Both the position numbers and the translations under genes were made by a program. From Komagataeibacter xylinus (GTDB taxonomy: Bacteria > Pseudomonadota > Alphaproteobacteria > Acetobacterales > Acetobacteraceae), in the NCBI RefSeq assembly GCF_031081985.1, contig NZ_JARWSK010000006.1, positions 1 to 64,000 on the forward strand: 64,000 nt of DNA. The letters run 5' to 3'. Shown piece by piece: positions 16,519 through 24,476 of the stretch; the first letter of the stretch is position 1; the number at the start of each line of letters is the position of its first letter. Below the pieces are notes generated by a model. It was not told the origin of the DNA. It saw nothing but the letters and a program-made list of their open reading frames with translations, and did not search any database.

Positions 16519-17474
16519 TATGCAACCTTGTAGATACGTTTGGCAGACAGGGCGGCGAAGATCTGGCGGGCTACTGCGGCTGCCATAGGTGGCGGAAAGG
16601 CGTTTCCAATCTGACGATAGGCTGCCGTCTTGCGTCCGAAAAACTGCCAGTCGTCAGGGAACCCTTGAATACGGGCAGTCATCCGTGGGGTCAGCCGTGG
16701 CATCCCTACAAAGTCACGACCTGGTGCATCATCCCAAAGCCCCATGCCATCGACGCCGATTGTTGCCCATGCACGCTTGGCGCGTGTGGGTCCAAGATCG
16801 GGGCCGCCATGTTTCTTTGAACCGCCGACAAGGGTGGGTGCGATCGCGTTGGCCAGTTCCCGCCACCGGGCAGCGCCGATCCAGCCATTGGCAGCCATCA
16901 GGTCATGCAGCAATTCCCCAACGGTTGGAGGGGCGGTCTGCAGGGGCTCAGGCCATGAAAAGCCCTCGGCCAGATCCTTGCGGATACCGACGAACACCAC
17001 GCGAGGTCTAAGCTGAGACACGCCATAATCGGAGGCATTGAACAGGCGCCAGCTGGGGACATACCCCAGCTTTTTCAGCTGCTTTTCAACCTTGTTCCGA
17101 TAGTCGTCAAAGACGGCATCAAGGAGACCGCGCACATTTTCCAGCATCACCGCCTGCGGGCGGCACTCGTCTACCAGTCGGATCGCCTCGGGGAACAGGT
17201 CGCGCTCATCCTTGGCCCCAAGCTGCTTACCTGCCTTGGAGAAGGGGGGGCATGGGACGCCTCCGGCCAGCAGGTCGATCCCCTTATAGGGGGTGCCACC
17301 AAAATCTTTCAGATCGCCTTCAATGACGTTCCATGATGGGCGATTGAGGCGGAGGGTCGCACAGGGGGCAGGTTCCAGCTCGACAAGTGCCTCATGCGAA
17401 AAGCCAGCCGTTTCCAATCCAAGAGCTTGGCCGCCAGCACCGGCACACATCTCCAGTGAATTGAATCTCGTCAT
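16518..17474 (-). CDS. DNA cytosine-5 methyltransferase (cognate to NgoMIV-like enzyme)
   Basis: 318 residues with the C5-methyltransferase motifs: I (LEMCAGAGGQALGLETAGF), IV (GGVPCPPFSKAG, catalytic Cys75), VI (ENVRG, 112-116), VIII (QLRPRVVF, 154-161) and X (YRQIGNAFPPPMAAAVA). It should methylate a cytosine in the endonuclease target, probably GCCGGC, and protect the host. It is first in a two-gene operon with the endonuclease. The region before it carries GTGTTCCA repeats. Confidence 0.92.
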   Translation of the reverse strand: MTRFNSLEMCAGAGGQALGLETAGFSHEALVELEPAPCATLRLNRPSWNVIEGDLKDFGGTPYKGIDLLAGGVPCPPFSKAGKQLGAKDERDLFPEAIRLVDECRPQAVMLENVRGLLDAVFDDYRNKVEKQLKKLGYVPSWRLFNASDYGVSQLRPRVVFVGIRKDLAEGFSWPEPLQTAPPTVGELLHDLMAANGWIGAARWRELANAIAPTLVGGSKKHGGPDLGPTRAKRAWATIGVDGMGLWDDAPGRDFVGMPRLTPRMTARIQGFPDDWQFFGRKTAAYRQIGNAFPPPMAAAVARQIFAALSAKRIYKVA

Positions 17475-17584
17475 AGCTGTGTCTCATCGGGCAAACATGA
17501 ACATATAGGAAACCCTGATATGGCATGTCTTCGCGGGCAGAGATAGTGATTCGCGGCACACGGGCCGGACTATGCAAAAAAGGG

Positions 17585-17777
17585 GTGTTCCACGTGTTCC
17601 ATGTGTTCCACCACGCTAGGAACCTAGAGGAACTGCGGTTTTTCGGAAGTGCCGAGTGGAACACGTTGGAAAATGCACGGTGTTCCACGTGTTCCACCTC
17701 CGGGCATGTAGGTTGAGAAGATCAGCGGTTTTCCGCCATTTCCTGCAATCGGGGATGAAAGTGCTACCCTGGAACAC
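17585..17777. repeat. GTGTTCCA repeat array 1
   Basis: Exact GTGTTCCA at 17585, 17594, 17603, 17680 and 17689, and the complement TGGAACAC at 17657 and 17770. Adjacent copies follow at a 9-bp step (8-mer plus C or T). The array lies upstream of the methyltransferase and extends into the acetyltransferase remnant. Arrays 2 and 3 lie at 27104 and 29876, all within the island. Confidence 0.85.
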
Positions 17778-18062
17778 CTTCGTATGCCTGCAGGGAACCC
17801 TCGATGTTATCGCTCATCAGCAGCGGCATCCGGGCTCGTATGACTTCCTCCGGCCAGTCCCACCATGCCAGTGTCAGCCGCCGCTCGATGGTTCTTTCGG
17901 GGAAGCGGTATTTGATGACCCGGGCCGGGTTGCCGCCCACGATGGCATAAGGCGGTACGTCCTTCGTCACCACGGCCGCGGTGGCGATGATCGCGCCAGA
18001 TCCGATGGTTACGCCTCACATGATGCTGGCCCGTGCGGCCAGCTAGACGTTATCGCTGAGGG
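17764..18062 (-). pseudogene. hexapeptide acetyltransferase remnant
   Basis: Reading leftward from about 18062 gives IALSDNV[36 protein letters not shown], then the intact [20 protein letters not shown] and a C-terminal tail [18 protein letters not shown]. This is the C-terminal third of a xenobiotic acetyltransferase of the left-handed beta-helix type (CatB/Vat-like). Two in-frame stops (one where Trp is expected) and the missing N terminus mark it as dead. Confidence 0.8.
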
Positions 18063-18078
18063 CGATCAAATCTCTCCA

Positions 18079-18690
18079 TTATTCCTGATCGGAAGTGTTT
18101 TGAGATCTAAGAGGAAACGATTTTCCAAATTCCGGATCTGTAGAAAAATGCTTTGCCATTTCTCCTGGGGGCGGTGCGTTTTCGCTGGTCTTACGCCGGG
18201 CTTCGTCGACAGCGATTTGATACCTAATGTCGAGAGAGCGCCGCAGAATCGCAGGAATTTGCGTAGCGCAAAGTAAGGTCATGGCTGTGCAACCAACAAC
18301 AAACGCTTGGCTTCCACGTACAATGATAGCGTGGACGTAAGGAATGGCACGCAGCACGTCAGGCATTTGAAGGGATCTGACAACGAGCGTAAAAACGATA
18401 AGGCCGACAAGCCCTAAAATGAAAAATAATGCATCGACTGCAGCTGCTAATTCTGCACGCAGAGCTTTCAAGGCACTCACCGAACGGCCGTTCGCCGTCA
18501 TGCTGCCCATTATCAGAGAGACCGTTGGGAGAATGCTGGCCGAAACCAATCCCAAGAAGGTAATGAGCGTACGGCCCACGCTTCCTTTGATGGTTCCCGG
18601 AGGCAACAGGGCGCCAATTGCCGCGGCTCCCAGCACAGCCATCCAGCCTAACTTTCGAAGGTGCAATCTATCTTCCCTGCTAAAGACCAT
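18079..18690 (-). CDS. four-helix membrane protein of a two-gene module
   Basis: 203 residues, no family recognised. Four hydrophobic segments lie at about 14-32, 41-62, 80-104 and 121-144, followed by a charged cytoplasmic tail of about 55 residues. The ATG at 18690 overlaps the upstream gene by 43 bp and lacks a clear ribosome site; ATG 18642, six bases after the upstream stop, is an alternative that would start inside the first helix. Lower GC than the chromosome. The pairing of a soluble protein with a small membrane protein beside a restriction system suggests defence, but nothing in the sequence proves it. Confidence 0.7.
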   Translation of the reverse strand: MVFSREDRLHLRKLGWMAVLGAAAIGALLPPGTIKGSVGRTLITFLGLVSASILPTVSLIMGSMTANGRSVSALKALRAELAAAVDALFFILGLVGLIVFTLVVRSLQMPDVLRAIPYVHAIIVRGSQAFVVGCTAMTLLCATQIPAILRRSLDIRYQIAVDEARRKTSENAPPPGEMAKHFSTDPEFGKSFPLRSQNTSDQE

Positions 18691-19643
18691 TCACGGAGGG
18701 CGTTCACAATCTGTTCTATCGCATCTGCTGGATCAATCAATGATCCTGACGTCTTAACAGGGCGAGAAGTTGCTAATTTTACGATGCCCCCTTTTTCCGT
18801 GCCATCTCCACGAAGTCCTAAATCAGCAGGATCGATATTACGAAGAGCTTCGTTAATTGTTGCCCTGGATATCGGGGATCGCTTCCTCTTCTTTTTGATC
18901 AAAACCCGGAAAAAACCTTCTATCCAGCCATCGTCCGGAACTTCAGCTTTGAGGTCACGGATTGCTTCGGGGCTCCATCCCAAAGTTTTGAGCACGTCAA
19001 AAACCGTTGCTCCATCCCGCTTCATTCTGCCAGCTTCTTGCTCAACTACCTGACTGGCTGTTTCTACAAGCGCCCCGTTATTCCGTTCAGCCGCTACGGT
19101 AATTTCTGTAGATTCTGCGAGCTCTTTCCCGTCGCCGCTTTGGAAACGTCCATTCAGGATAATCGAATTGCCCGGCTCAAGCTCTTCTGCCTGTTGCAAT
19201 AATGCAGTGAGGTAGCGTTCTAATATTCTACCTCTAACTTGCTGACCTTCGATAATTCCTAGATGATTCCCAACTATTCCAAAATATAGCGCTCCCTTTA
19301 GAACGCGTGCTTGATTGCCTATTTCTAGGTTTTGAAGAATGAATTCGTTGGTATCTTCATCCAAAGACTGAAGAACGGCTTGAACTTCTGTTCCGTCTTG
19401 TAACTGTATAAGTTGTCCTGCAAAAACTGGTTCATCCCAACTTTCAGGATTTGATATTTTATTTAAAATAACAAAGCTATTGTCTTGGTCTAAGTCGATA
19501 ATCCGCAGGCGTGCACTCTCACCAATTTTCGTTTGGCCTTGAGATCTACGGAGAACGTCGACCACCACAGATTTTAAATCGAACATTGGGCCAAGATTAT
19601 CGGTTTTCACCTGCCGATATTGGATCGTGCAGTTCTTGGTCAT
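18648..19643 (-). CDS. unrecognised soluble protein of a two-gene module
   Basis: 331 residues from the ATG at 19643, which has GGAGG five bases upstream. No signal peptide or membrane segment. The N-terminal half is beta-rich (SARLRIIDLDQDNSFVILNKI, NEFILQNLEIGNQARVLKGA, HLGIIEGQQVRGRILERYL). A basic segment LIKKKRKRSPISRATINEAL near 250-270 could contact nucleic acid or membrane. It is lower in GC than the flanking R-M genes and is co-transcribed with the membrane gene. Confidence 0.72.
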   Translation of the reverse strand: MTKNCTIQYRQVKTDNLGPMFDLKSVVVDVLRRSQGQTKIGESARLRIIDLDQDNSFVILNKISNPESWDEPVFAGQLIQLQDGTEVQAVLQSLDEDTNEFILQNLEIGNQARVLKGALYFGIVGNHLGIIEGQQVRGRILERYLTALLQQAEELEPGNSIILNGRFQSGDGKELAESTEITVAAERNNGALVETASQVVEQEAGRMKRDGATVFDVLKTLGWSPEAIRDLKAEVPDDGWIEGFFRVLIKKKRKRSPISRATINEALRNIDPADLGLRGDGTEKGGIVKLATSRPVKTSGSLIDPADAIEQIVNALREWSLAGKIDCTFES

Positions 19644-19796
19644 CTTATCCTCCGGCTTGCAGAGGCATAACAGGACACAATCAGACACATGAGTCGATAG
19701 AGATTGTGGTTACCCGAACCGATTATGGAATTATAAAAAATATGAAAATCATTAAAAATAAAATCAAATAATTGTTTGGAATAGATTATTTTTTAG

Positions 19797-20230
19797 GACC
19801 TGTTGGGTCGTGATATAGTCTGCTGTAGCAGATATGACGAAGAATAAAGATGCGGCGGTCTACTCATATCAGGTCACGACAGCCCGCCATTATTTGAGCA
19901 TTGCCCACAGGTTTTCGACCAGGTGCCGGTGTCTGTAAGTCCATTTGGAACAGGCGACTTCCAGATCATTTTTCCTTGGCGGGACGGGATCCGTGGTTCC
20001 AGAGATGTTCACGGAATTTGTGCGAGGCATACCCGCGATCGCAGACGACATGGATCGGTGGGTGTGGCAGATTATCAAGCAGGGCATAGGCACACGGCAG
20101 TTCATGTGCCTATCCGGGCGGCAGTGTGAAGGACAGCGTCCTGCCATGTCCATCCGCACCTACTCCGACCTTGGTGCCAAAGCCTCCACATGAGCGGCTA
20201 GGCGCTTCAAGAAGAGACAAGGTCACTAGT
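19797..20230 (-). mobile_element. IS5-family transposase remnant
   Basis: In several frames on the minus strand: RSCGGFGTKVGV (as in GRSRGGFGTK of IS5 DDE transposases), VVCDRGYASHKFREHLWNHGSRP, then after a frame change PPRKNDLEV...YRHRHLVENLWAMLK, then WRAVVT with stops between. Motif order matches the C-terminal half of an IS5-type transposase. Frameshifts and at least three stops make it inactive. The N-terminal half is gone. Confidence 0.78.
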
Positions 20231-20252
20231 CGCTTTTATTACTTTGTAATTT

Positions 20253-20492
20253 TCAATAAATAAATCTTGAATTTGGCATAGGTTCACAAATTTCCTTTAA
20301 TTGTAAATAGAAAGCAGTTTCATCATCAATTTCTTGGTCAAATACAATTACATATCCCTTATGATCGAAGCAATATTCTATGAGAAATTTTATATTAGAA
20401 TCAATATTTTCTCTTATGGATTGAATTATGCTTGTTTTTGTTTTGTAGGTTCCGTCCCTTTTTTCTAAAGGACGAAAGAAGCAATTACTCAT
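20253..20492 (-). CDS. small hypothetical protein
   Basis: 79 residues, AT-rich, unrecognised, rich in Ile/Phe/Asp/Glu (SIIQSIRENIDSNIKFLIEY). Its ATG follows the stop of the XRE gene directly, and AGGAAGGA lies 8 bases upstream, so it is probably the second gene of that operon. Confidence 0.6.
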   Translation of the reverse strand: MSNCFFRPLEKRDGTYKTKTSIIQSIRENIDSNIKFLIEYCFDHKGYVIVFDQEIDDETAFYLQLKEICEPMPNSRFIY

Positions 20493-20756
20493 TTAGATTT
20501 CCTTCCTCAACCGTACCCCAGCCCCGCCACCATTCTCAGCGATGAACTCGACCCCAGCCGCCTCCAGGGCGGCGCGGATGGCAGAGATTGTTGATTTTCT
20601 GGGGGATGTCACTTCATCCTCGAATCGGACGATAGTGCGTTTTGGCACGCCACTGGCCTTAACCAGTCGGTCCCTTGACCAACCCAATAATCCTCGGGCG
20701 GCGCGAACCTGTGCGGATGTAATGTCCTCCACAGCGCCATTTGTGCTTGCGTTCAT
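20493..20756 (-). CDS. XRE-family regulator, divergent from the element's early genes
   Basis: 87 residues with one helix-turn-helix: SAQVRAARGLLGWSRDRLVKASGVPKRTIVRFED, followed by IRAALEAAGVEFIAENGGGAGVRLR, a tail common in small alphaproteobacterial XRE repressors. It is transcribed away from the run of tiny genes beginning at 20866, which resembles a repressor/early-gene switch. The repressor role is inferred from this arrangement. Confidence 0.8.
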   Translation of the reverse strand: MNASTNGAVEDITSAQVRAARGLLGWSRDRLVKASGVPKRTIVRFEDEVTSPRKSTISAIRAALEAAGVEFIAENGGGAGVRLRKEI

Positions 20757-20802
20757 CTGCACATAGTGGCATCCAGAAGGACGTTCTGCAAGGAGCGAAC
20801 GA

Positions 20803-20835
20803 CCGGGCAGGGAGCTTGGACCCTCCCATGCCCGG
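20803..20835. promoter_or_regulatory. inverted repeat in the divergent control region
   Basis: Arms CCGGGCAGGGAG (20803-20814) and CTCCCATGCCCGG (20823-20835) pair with a single bulged base around an 8-nt spacer. Located midway between the XRE gene and the first gene of the opposite operon, it is a candidate operator; it has no T run, so a terminator is less likely. Confidence 0.5.
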
Positions 20836-20865
20836 CCTAACCACAACCGAACTGGAGTTTCGGCA

Positions 20866-21117
20866 ATGGCTAATCGTGCCTATAGCACGCCCAGACACAC
20901 ATGGGCATGCTCTCGGCTGGGTACAAGCGTACTCGGCTTCCTTTTTCCCAAAGCTGGGAAAGACTCCTTACTCACATCCGAGCATCTGGCGGCCGGGCTG
21001 ATCGCCCCTGCGCTGCTCCTGCTCGCGCTGGCAGGCTTCGCCCAGCCGGAGGTTCTGCGTCACGGCGGCGCAAAACCCCACCCCACAGTGATCGCGCTGG
21101 CGGAGGTGGCCCGATGA
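20866..21117 (+). CDS. small protein with one hydrophobic segment
   Basis: 83 residues, unrecognised. A hydrophobic stretch (AAGLIAPALLLLALAGFA) lies near residues 43-60. GGAG is 8 nt before the ATG, and the stop overlaps the next start as ATGA. First gene of the coupled run up to 22557. Confidence 0.55.
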   Translation: MANRAYSTPRHTWACSRLGTSVLGFLFPKAGKDSLLTSEHLAAGLIAPALLLLALAGFAQPEVLRHGGAKPHPTVIALAEVAR

Positions 21118-21314
21118 GCGAGGAAACACCACAGACCCGCGTGCATGCCGTTGTATGCGATTTGGGCGCTTTGGCCGAGATACTGGATGCCCTTATCACC
21201 GCTTCGGAGCCTGTCCCTCTGGAATGGATGCACAAGTGGGTAAAGCGCCTCCACACCGAACTGGATATGGCATGGCTGGCCCTTCCCGAGGGACGTCGGG
21301 AGAGAGCAAAATGA
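21114..21314 (+). CDS. small hypothetical protein
   Basis: 66 residues, unrecognised: an acidic helical protein (DLGALAEILDALITASEPVPLEWMHKWV). Joined to both neighbours by ATGA overlaps, which supports it as a real gene. Confidence 0.6.
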   Translation: MSEETPQTRVHAVVCDLGALAEILDALITASEPVPLEWMHKWVKRLHTELDMAWLALPEGRRERAK

Positions 21315-21571
21315 CCAGTCCCATCCGCAAGGCCACAATGGCCGCCTTTGGCGCTGATCGCCGCTGCTACAAAGAACCAGCTACGATCCGGGCACGGGCC
21401 CAATCCGACCGCTACAAGGCAGCGCGCCTCAAGGTCATTCAGACCCCCGCCCGGTCCTTTGCCGACCTGCAGGACAAGGCACGGCTGTTTCTACTGTCCG
21501 AACCTGATCCGGGCACCATAGAGGCCAGCCTGGCACGCGACATTCTGGCGATGAAGGGAGAGGCAAAGTGA
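21311..21571 (+). CDS. small basic hypothetical protein
   Basis: 86 residues, unrecognised. The N-terminal half is strongly basic (RKATMAAFGADRRCYKEPATIRARAQSDRYKAARLK), which fits nucleic-acid binding. Coupled by a 4-bp overlap on both sides. Confidence 0.6.
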   Translation: MTSPIRKATMAAFGADRRCYKEPATIRARAQSDRYKAARLKVIQTPARSFADLQDKARLFLLSEPDPGTIEASLARDILAMKGEAK

Positions 21572-21816
21572 GCAGTATCCCAAGTTTCCCGGAGAGAGGG
21601 GAATATGCCCTCAACTGGCAGCAGCACACAGCCCAGCACTTGCGGAATACCCTTCACACGCTCGCGCATGACATGGACATGACCGATGAGGTCACCATGG
21701 AAATAAAGAGCCAGTGGATGGGCGTGGTGTTCTGGCTGGCTGATTTCACCGCAAAAATGGAGGCCACCGCACAGGAGGACGCCGAGGCTCTGAAGACTGG
21801 AGGGTATGCAAAATGA
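21568..21816 (+). CDS. small hypothetical protein
   Basis: 82 residues from a GTG start overlapping the previous TGA. Helical, acidic C terminus (DFTAKMEATAQEDAEALK). Unrecognised. Confidence 0.58.
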   Translation: MSSIPSFPERGEYALNWQQHTAQHLRNTLHTLAHDMDMTDEVTMEIKSQWMGVVFWLADFTAKMEATAQEDAEALKTGGYAK

Positions 21817-21935
21817 AACGCATCCTGATCCACGCAGCTCTGTGGTTTCTCATCCCGCTATCAGCCTGGACGATCCGGGCTGGCAACGCGCTGGGTATCC
21901 TGACAATGCGCCTGTGGGCGGAGGTGAAGCCATGA
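21813..21935 (+). CDS. very small membrane protein
   Basis: 40 residues: MKRILIHAALWFLIPLSAWT followed by a basic segment, so one N-terminal membrane helix. ATGA overlaps at both ends with the flanking genes support translation. Function unknown; position suits a phage-type accessory protein. Confidence 0.55.
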   Translation: MKRILIHAALWFLIPLSAWTIRAGNALGILTMRLWAEVKP

Positions 21936-22231
21936 GCAAGAGCCCGGAAGCCTCGGTCACGCCGATCGTGCCGGACCTGCAGTTCATAGGCTGGCAGATA
22001 GCACAACAGACGTTCTCAGACGGGGAAGGGGCGGCAAAGCTGCTCGATTACCTGCAGGGCGCAGCCTATGCCATTGGCTTTTCCATCTGGAAGGAAGGCG
22101 GCGCGTCCCGGGGCCAGATGCATTACGTGGCCGAGACCATCGCCCAGGCGGGGAAAGCTCGTTGGGTCGAACTGACGACGGACCCGGCTTTCATCGCTTT
22201 CCTGTCCGCAGACCCGGAGGGCCGGGCATGA
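21932..22231 (+). CDS. small hypothetical protein
   Basis: 99 residues, unrecognised. Contains GAAKLLDYLQGAAYAIGFSIWKEGG and YVAETIAQAGKARWVELTTDPAF. Coupled to both neighbours by 4-bp overlaps. Confidence 0.6.
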   Translation: MSKSPEASVTPIVPDLQFIGWQIAQQTFSDGEGAAKLLDYLQGAAYAIGFSIWKEGGASRGQMHYVAETIAQAGKARWVELTTDPAFIAFLSADPEGRA

Positions 22232-22557
22232 GCCGCCCCGCACGCACCTGGTCCGCCCGTGACCTCCGCCGGATTGAACGCCTCCGCAAGGAAGGCCTGT
22301 CATGGCGCGAGGTAGGCGAGGCGATGGGCAGCAGTTCTGCGTCCTGCCACCGGGCATGGCGCGCGCATACAGCGCCGCCCAGCCTGGCAACGCCCGACCG
22401 GCTGGCGGCCATACAGGCTGCCACCACGGAAATCAGCGTCATGGCCGGGATACTGGCCCGCATGGCGGAGGGGGACAAACAGACCGGCACTGAACTGGCA
22501 TGGCTGGCCGATGGGATCGGTCGATATGCCCACGCCATTGAGGACTGCCTGTCATGA
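22228..22557 (+). CDS. small helix-turn-helix protein
   Basis: 109 residues. The N terminus reads TWSARDLRRIERLRKEGLSW followed by REVGEAMGSSSASCHRAWR, a helix-turn-helix of the GcrA/resolvase-like type seen in phage regulators. The C-terminal half is helical. Overlaps the previous gene by 4 bp. Confidence 0.65.
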   Translation: MSRPARTWSARDLRRIERLRKEGLSWREVGEAMGSSSASCHRAWRAHTAPPSLATPDRLAAIQAATTEISVMAGILARMAEGDKQTGTELAWLADGIGRYAHAIEDCLS

Positions 22558-22697
22558 AAACAGCCATTCACCGATTGCTTATGCGGGCGGTCCATAAACC
22601 AGATTGTGTCCCGGCGTGTCTGGGAATGTCATGCAATACTCATAAACATGAAGTTTGGGTAACGGCTGTTTGGAACAGGAGGCTTGTTCATGGCTGA
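22554..22697 (+). CDS. possible very small protein
   Basis: 47 residues starting at an ATGA overlap with the previous gene and ending inside the next gene's first codons. Only the coupled start supports it; composition is not protein-like. Confidence 0.25.
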   Translation: MKTAIHRLLMRAVHKPDCVPACLGMSCNTHKHEVWVTAVWNRRLVHG

Positions 22698-23364
22698 TGA
22701 TGAGGAAGAACTGGGGGTGATTGGTTCCGGATATGGCTATGGCTTTACTCCAAACCATGAATATCGAAAGGAGTTCAGAGCTACCCTGAAGCTGGCCTAT
22801 GAAATAAATAACCCAGCTTTGATGTGGATGAAAATACATGATTATCTAATGAAAAGTTGTATTTTAGAGGTTGGTCCTGATGGTGAGGAAATTACAGTCG
22901 CAGATGTAATTATTATGCCCGAGATGGCGGATTTCTTTTTAGAAACGGCTGCTGCGATTGTTAATCTTGCAAATGGCACCCGGAGTGCAGGCGAAATTAT
23001 GGACTATCCCGAGAAGTACGAGGATCGGGTGCCGGACCCGGTTCGGCCGAAAGAAGCCATTACGTTATTGCCACAAGCCTTAAATTTTACGCGTCGAGGC
23101 TACAATGCTTTTGCCCAACTGGCATCCATTCGTCAGAAAACCCATGAAGCCAGATTATATGACCTCCTGATCGAAGACGGATTGAGTTCCCGGGAGGCGC
23201 TGGATGCCCTGTCTCGTGAATTGGGAGAAATGGCGCATTCCAGGCGCCGCAGACGTATCAGAGAAGGACAGTTCTTCAAAAAACACATCTGGAGCATAAC
23301 TGATGACGCGACGTTTCATCATCTGTGCTGGCGCATGAAGATAGGTGAGTCCAAGAACCAATAA
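22690..23364 (+). CDS. hypothetical protein, acquired-looking composition
   Basis: 224 residues, no family recognised, more AT-rich than its neighbours. Acidic N terminus (MADDEEELGVIGSGYGYGF), helical middle, and a basic segment AHSRRRRRIREGQFFKKHIW near the C terminus. GGAGG lies 8 nt before the ATG. Probably a later insertion into the element. Confidence 0.65.
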   Translation: MADDEEELGVIGSGYGYGFTPNHEYRKEFRATLKLAYEINNPALMWMKIHDYLMKSCILEVGPDGEEITVADVIIMPEMADFFLETAAAIVNLANGTRSAGEIMDYPEKYEDRVPDPVRPKEAITLLPQALNFTRRGYNAFAQLASIRQKTHEARLYDLLIEDGLSSREALDALSRELGEMAHSRRRRRIREGQFFKKHIWSITDDATFHHLCWRMKIGESKNQ

Positions 23365-23432
23365 GGGATGAAACGTCGGGCCGTCCTTCTTTCTGGAAAC
23401 CTGCATGATAATGGGAATATTTCAGAGTCCAT

Positions 23433-23450
23433 GACACGTCCTGACGTGTC
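23433..23450. promoter_or_regulatory. palindromic operator candidate before the AlpA-like gene
   Basis: Perfect 8-bp arms GACACGTC/GACGTGTC separated by CT, 25 bp before the excisionase-like start. The half site also occurs inside both ends of the island (14332-14339, 32039-32046). Confidence 0.6.
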
Positions 23451-23475
23451 GCAATGGATATGGAGATTCCCACAC

Positions 23476-23673
23476 ATGCCGATTGCCTTGACCGACCGTG
23501 TCCTCTTGCGGATCGATGATGTCATGCGGGAGACAGGAGCCAGTCGCTCCACCGTCCATCGCCTGATGGCTGCAGGGACACTGGTCCGGGTGAAGATCGG
23601 GCGGGCCACGCGGATTACGGCAGACAGCTACGCCGCATGGATCGCCTCGCTGACGCAGCCCGACAATGCTTGA
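23476..23673 (+). CDS. AlpA/excisionase-like helix-turn-helix protein
   Basis: 65 residues: LTDRVLLRIDDVMRETGASRSTVHRLMAAGTL followed by VRVKIGRATRITADSYAAWIASL, the MerR-like winged helix of AlpA/excisionase proteins. Such proteins promote island excision with the cognate integrase and often regulate int. The palindrome just upstream suggests autoregulation. Confidence 0.8.
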   Translation: MPIALTDRVLLRIDDVMRETGASRSTVHRLMAAGTLVRVKIGRATRITADSYAAWIASLTQPDNA

Positions 23674-23898
23674 AATGGAAATCGCCAGCCCACGATAAGC
23701 GGACCGGCGACCCGGAAACACCACACAAACAATGATTGCACAGCGTTTGTAGGGACTGCCGGGTCGATTCGTCCACCTAAATTCGTGGCTGGCACATAGG
23801 AAAGTGCCGATGCCGAGCCTTGAAAAGCGCGGACACCCGGAGTCCGTACAGAATCCGGGAAATTCTCTCCTTCTGGCCGTCTGGCCGGAGGTGCGCGC

Positions 23899-24171
23899 AT
23901 GAGCCAAACCACTGCTTTTGACGCCGCCACGCGCCAGCAGATGGTGCGGGCCATGACGCGCGACTACCTCGATCAGCTGGAACGCTGCATCGCACAGGAC
24001 CCTCCCCCCTTGGGTGAGGGGCGCAGTATTGCCCAGTGCGCGGCGTTCTCCGCCATGAGCCACCTTCTGGGGCTGGAACTGGAGCGTGCCGGACCACAGG
24101 CCCTTGAGGTGCTGGTCGGCGCGGCGACCATCATGCGCGATGTGGCGCTGGGGCGGGAGCTGCAGCCATGA
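23899..24171 (+). CDS. small hypothetical protein of the replication operon
   Basis: 90 residues, helical, unrecognised (ATRQQMVRAMTRDYLDQLER). GGAGG lies 8 nt before the ATG, and the stop overlaps the next gene by 4 bp, so it belongs to the primase operon. The 225 bp before it hold no gene. Confidence 0.65.
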   Translation: MSQTTAFDAATRQQMVRAMTRDYLDQLERCIAQDPPPLGEGRSIAQCAAFSAMSHLLGLELERAGPQALEVLVGAATIMRDVALGRELQP

Positions 24172-24476
24172 CCCAGCACCGTATCGACTTCGAGCGTATC
24201 AATCGTGCCGCCCTGGCCGCATTGCCTGCCCTGCTGGGGCGCTGGCTGCCGGACGGCAAGCGTGAAGGCCACGAATGGGTGGCTCGCAATCCCCGGCGCG
24301 GCGACCGCGAACCGGGCTCCTTCAAGGTGAACATGAATACCTGCCGCTGGTCTGACTTTGCCACGGGCGACCGGGGCGGTGATCCCGTATCGCTGGCCGC
24401 CTACCTGTTCAATATCCGCCAGGGCGAGGCCGCAGCCCGTCTGGCGACCATGTTGGGGCTGGGAGGTGACGCATGA
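24168..24476 (+). CDS. primase-associated small protein
   Basis: 102 residues. NRAALAALPALLGRWLPDG followed by HEWVARNPRRGDREPGSFKVNM and RWSDFATGDRGGDPVSLAAYL is the N-terminal segment commonly fused to or preceding phage primases; the usual zinc ligands are not seen. Overlaps the primase-helicase start by 4 bp, so the two likely act together. Confidence 0.75.
   Translation: MTQHRIDFERINRAALAALPALLGRWLPDGKREGHEWVARNPRRGDREPGSFKVNMNTCRWSDFATGDRGGDPVSLAAYLFNIRQGEAAARLATMLGLGGDA

Noticed and set aside
17585-17777. CRISPR-like look of the GTGTTCCA repeats
   Set aside because: Units are 8-9 bp, occur in both orientations, and have no uniform spacers or cas genes.
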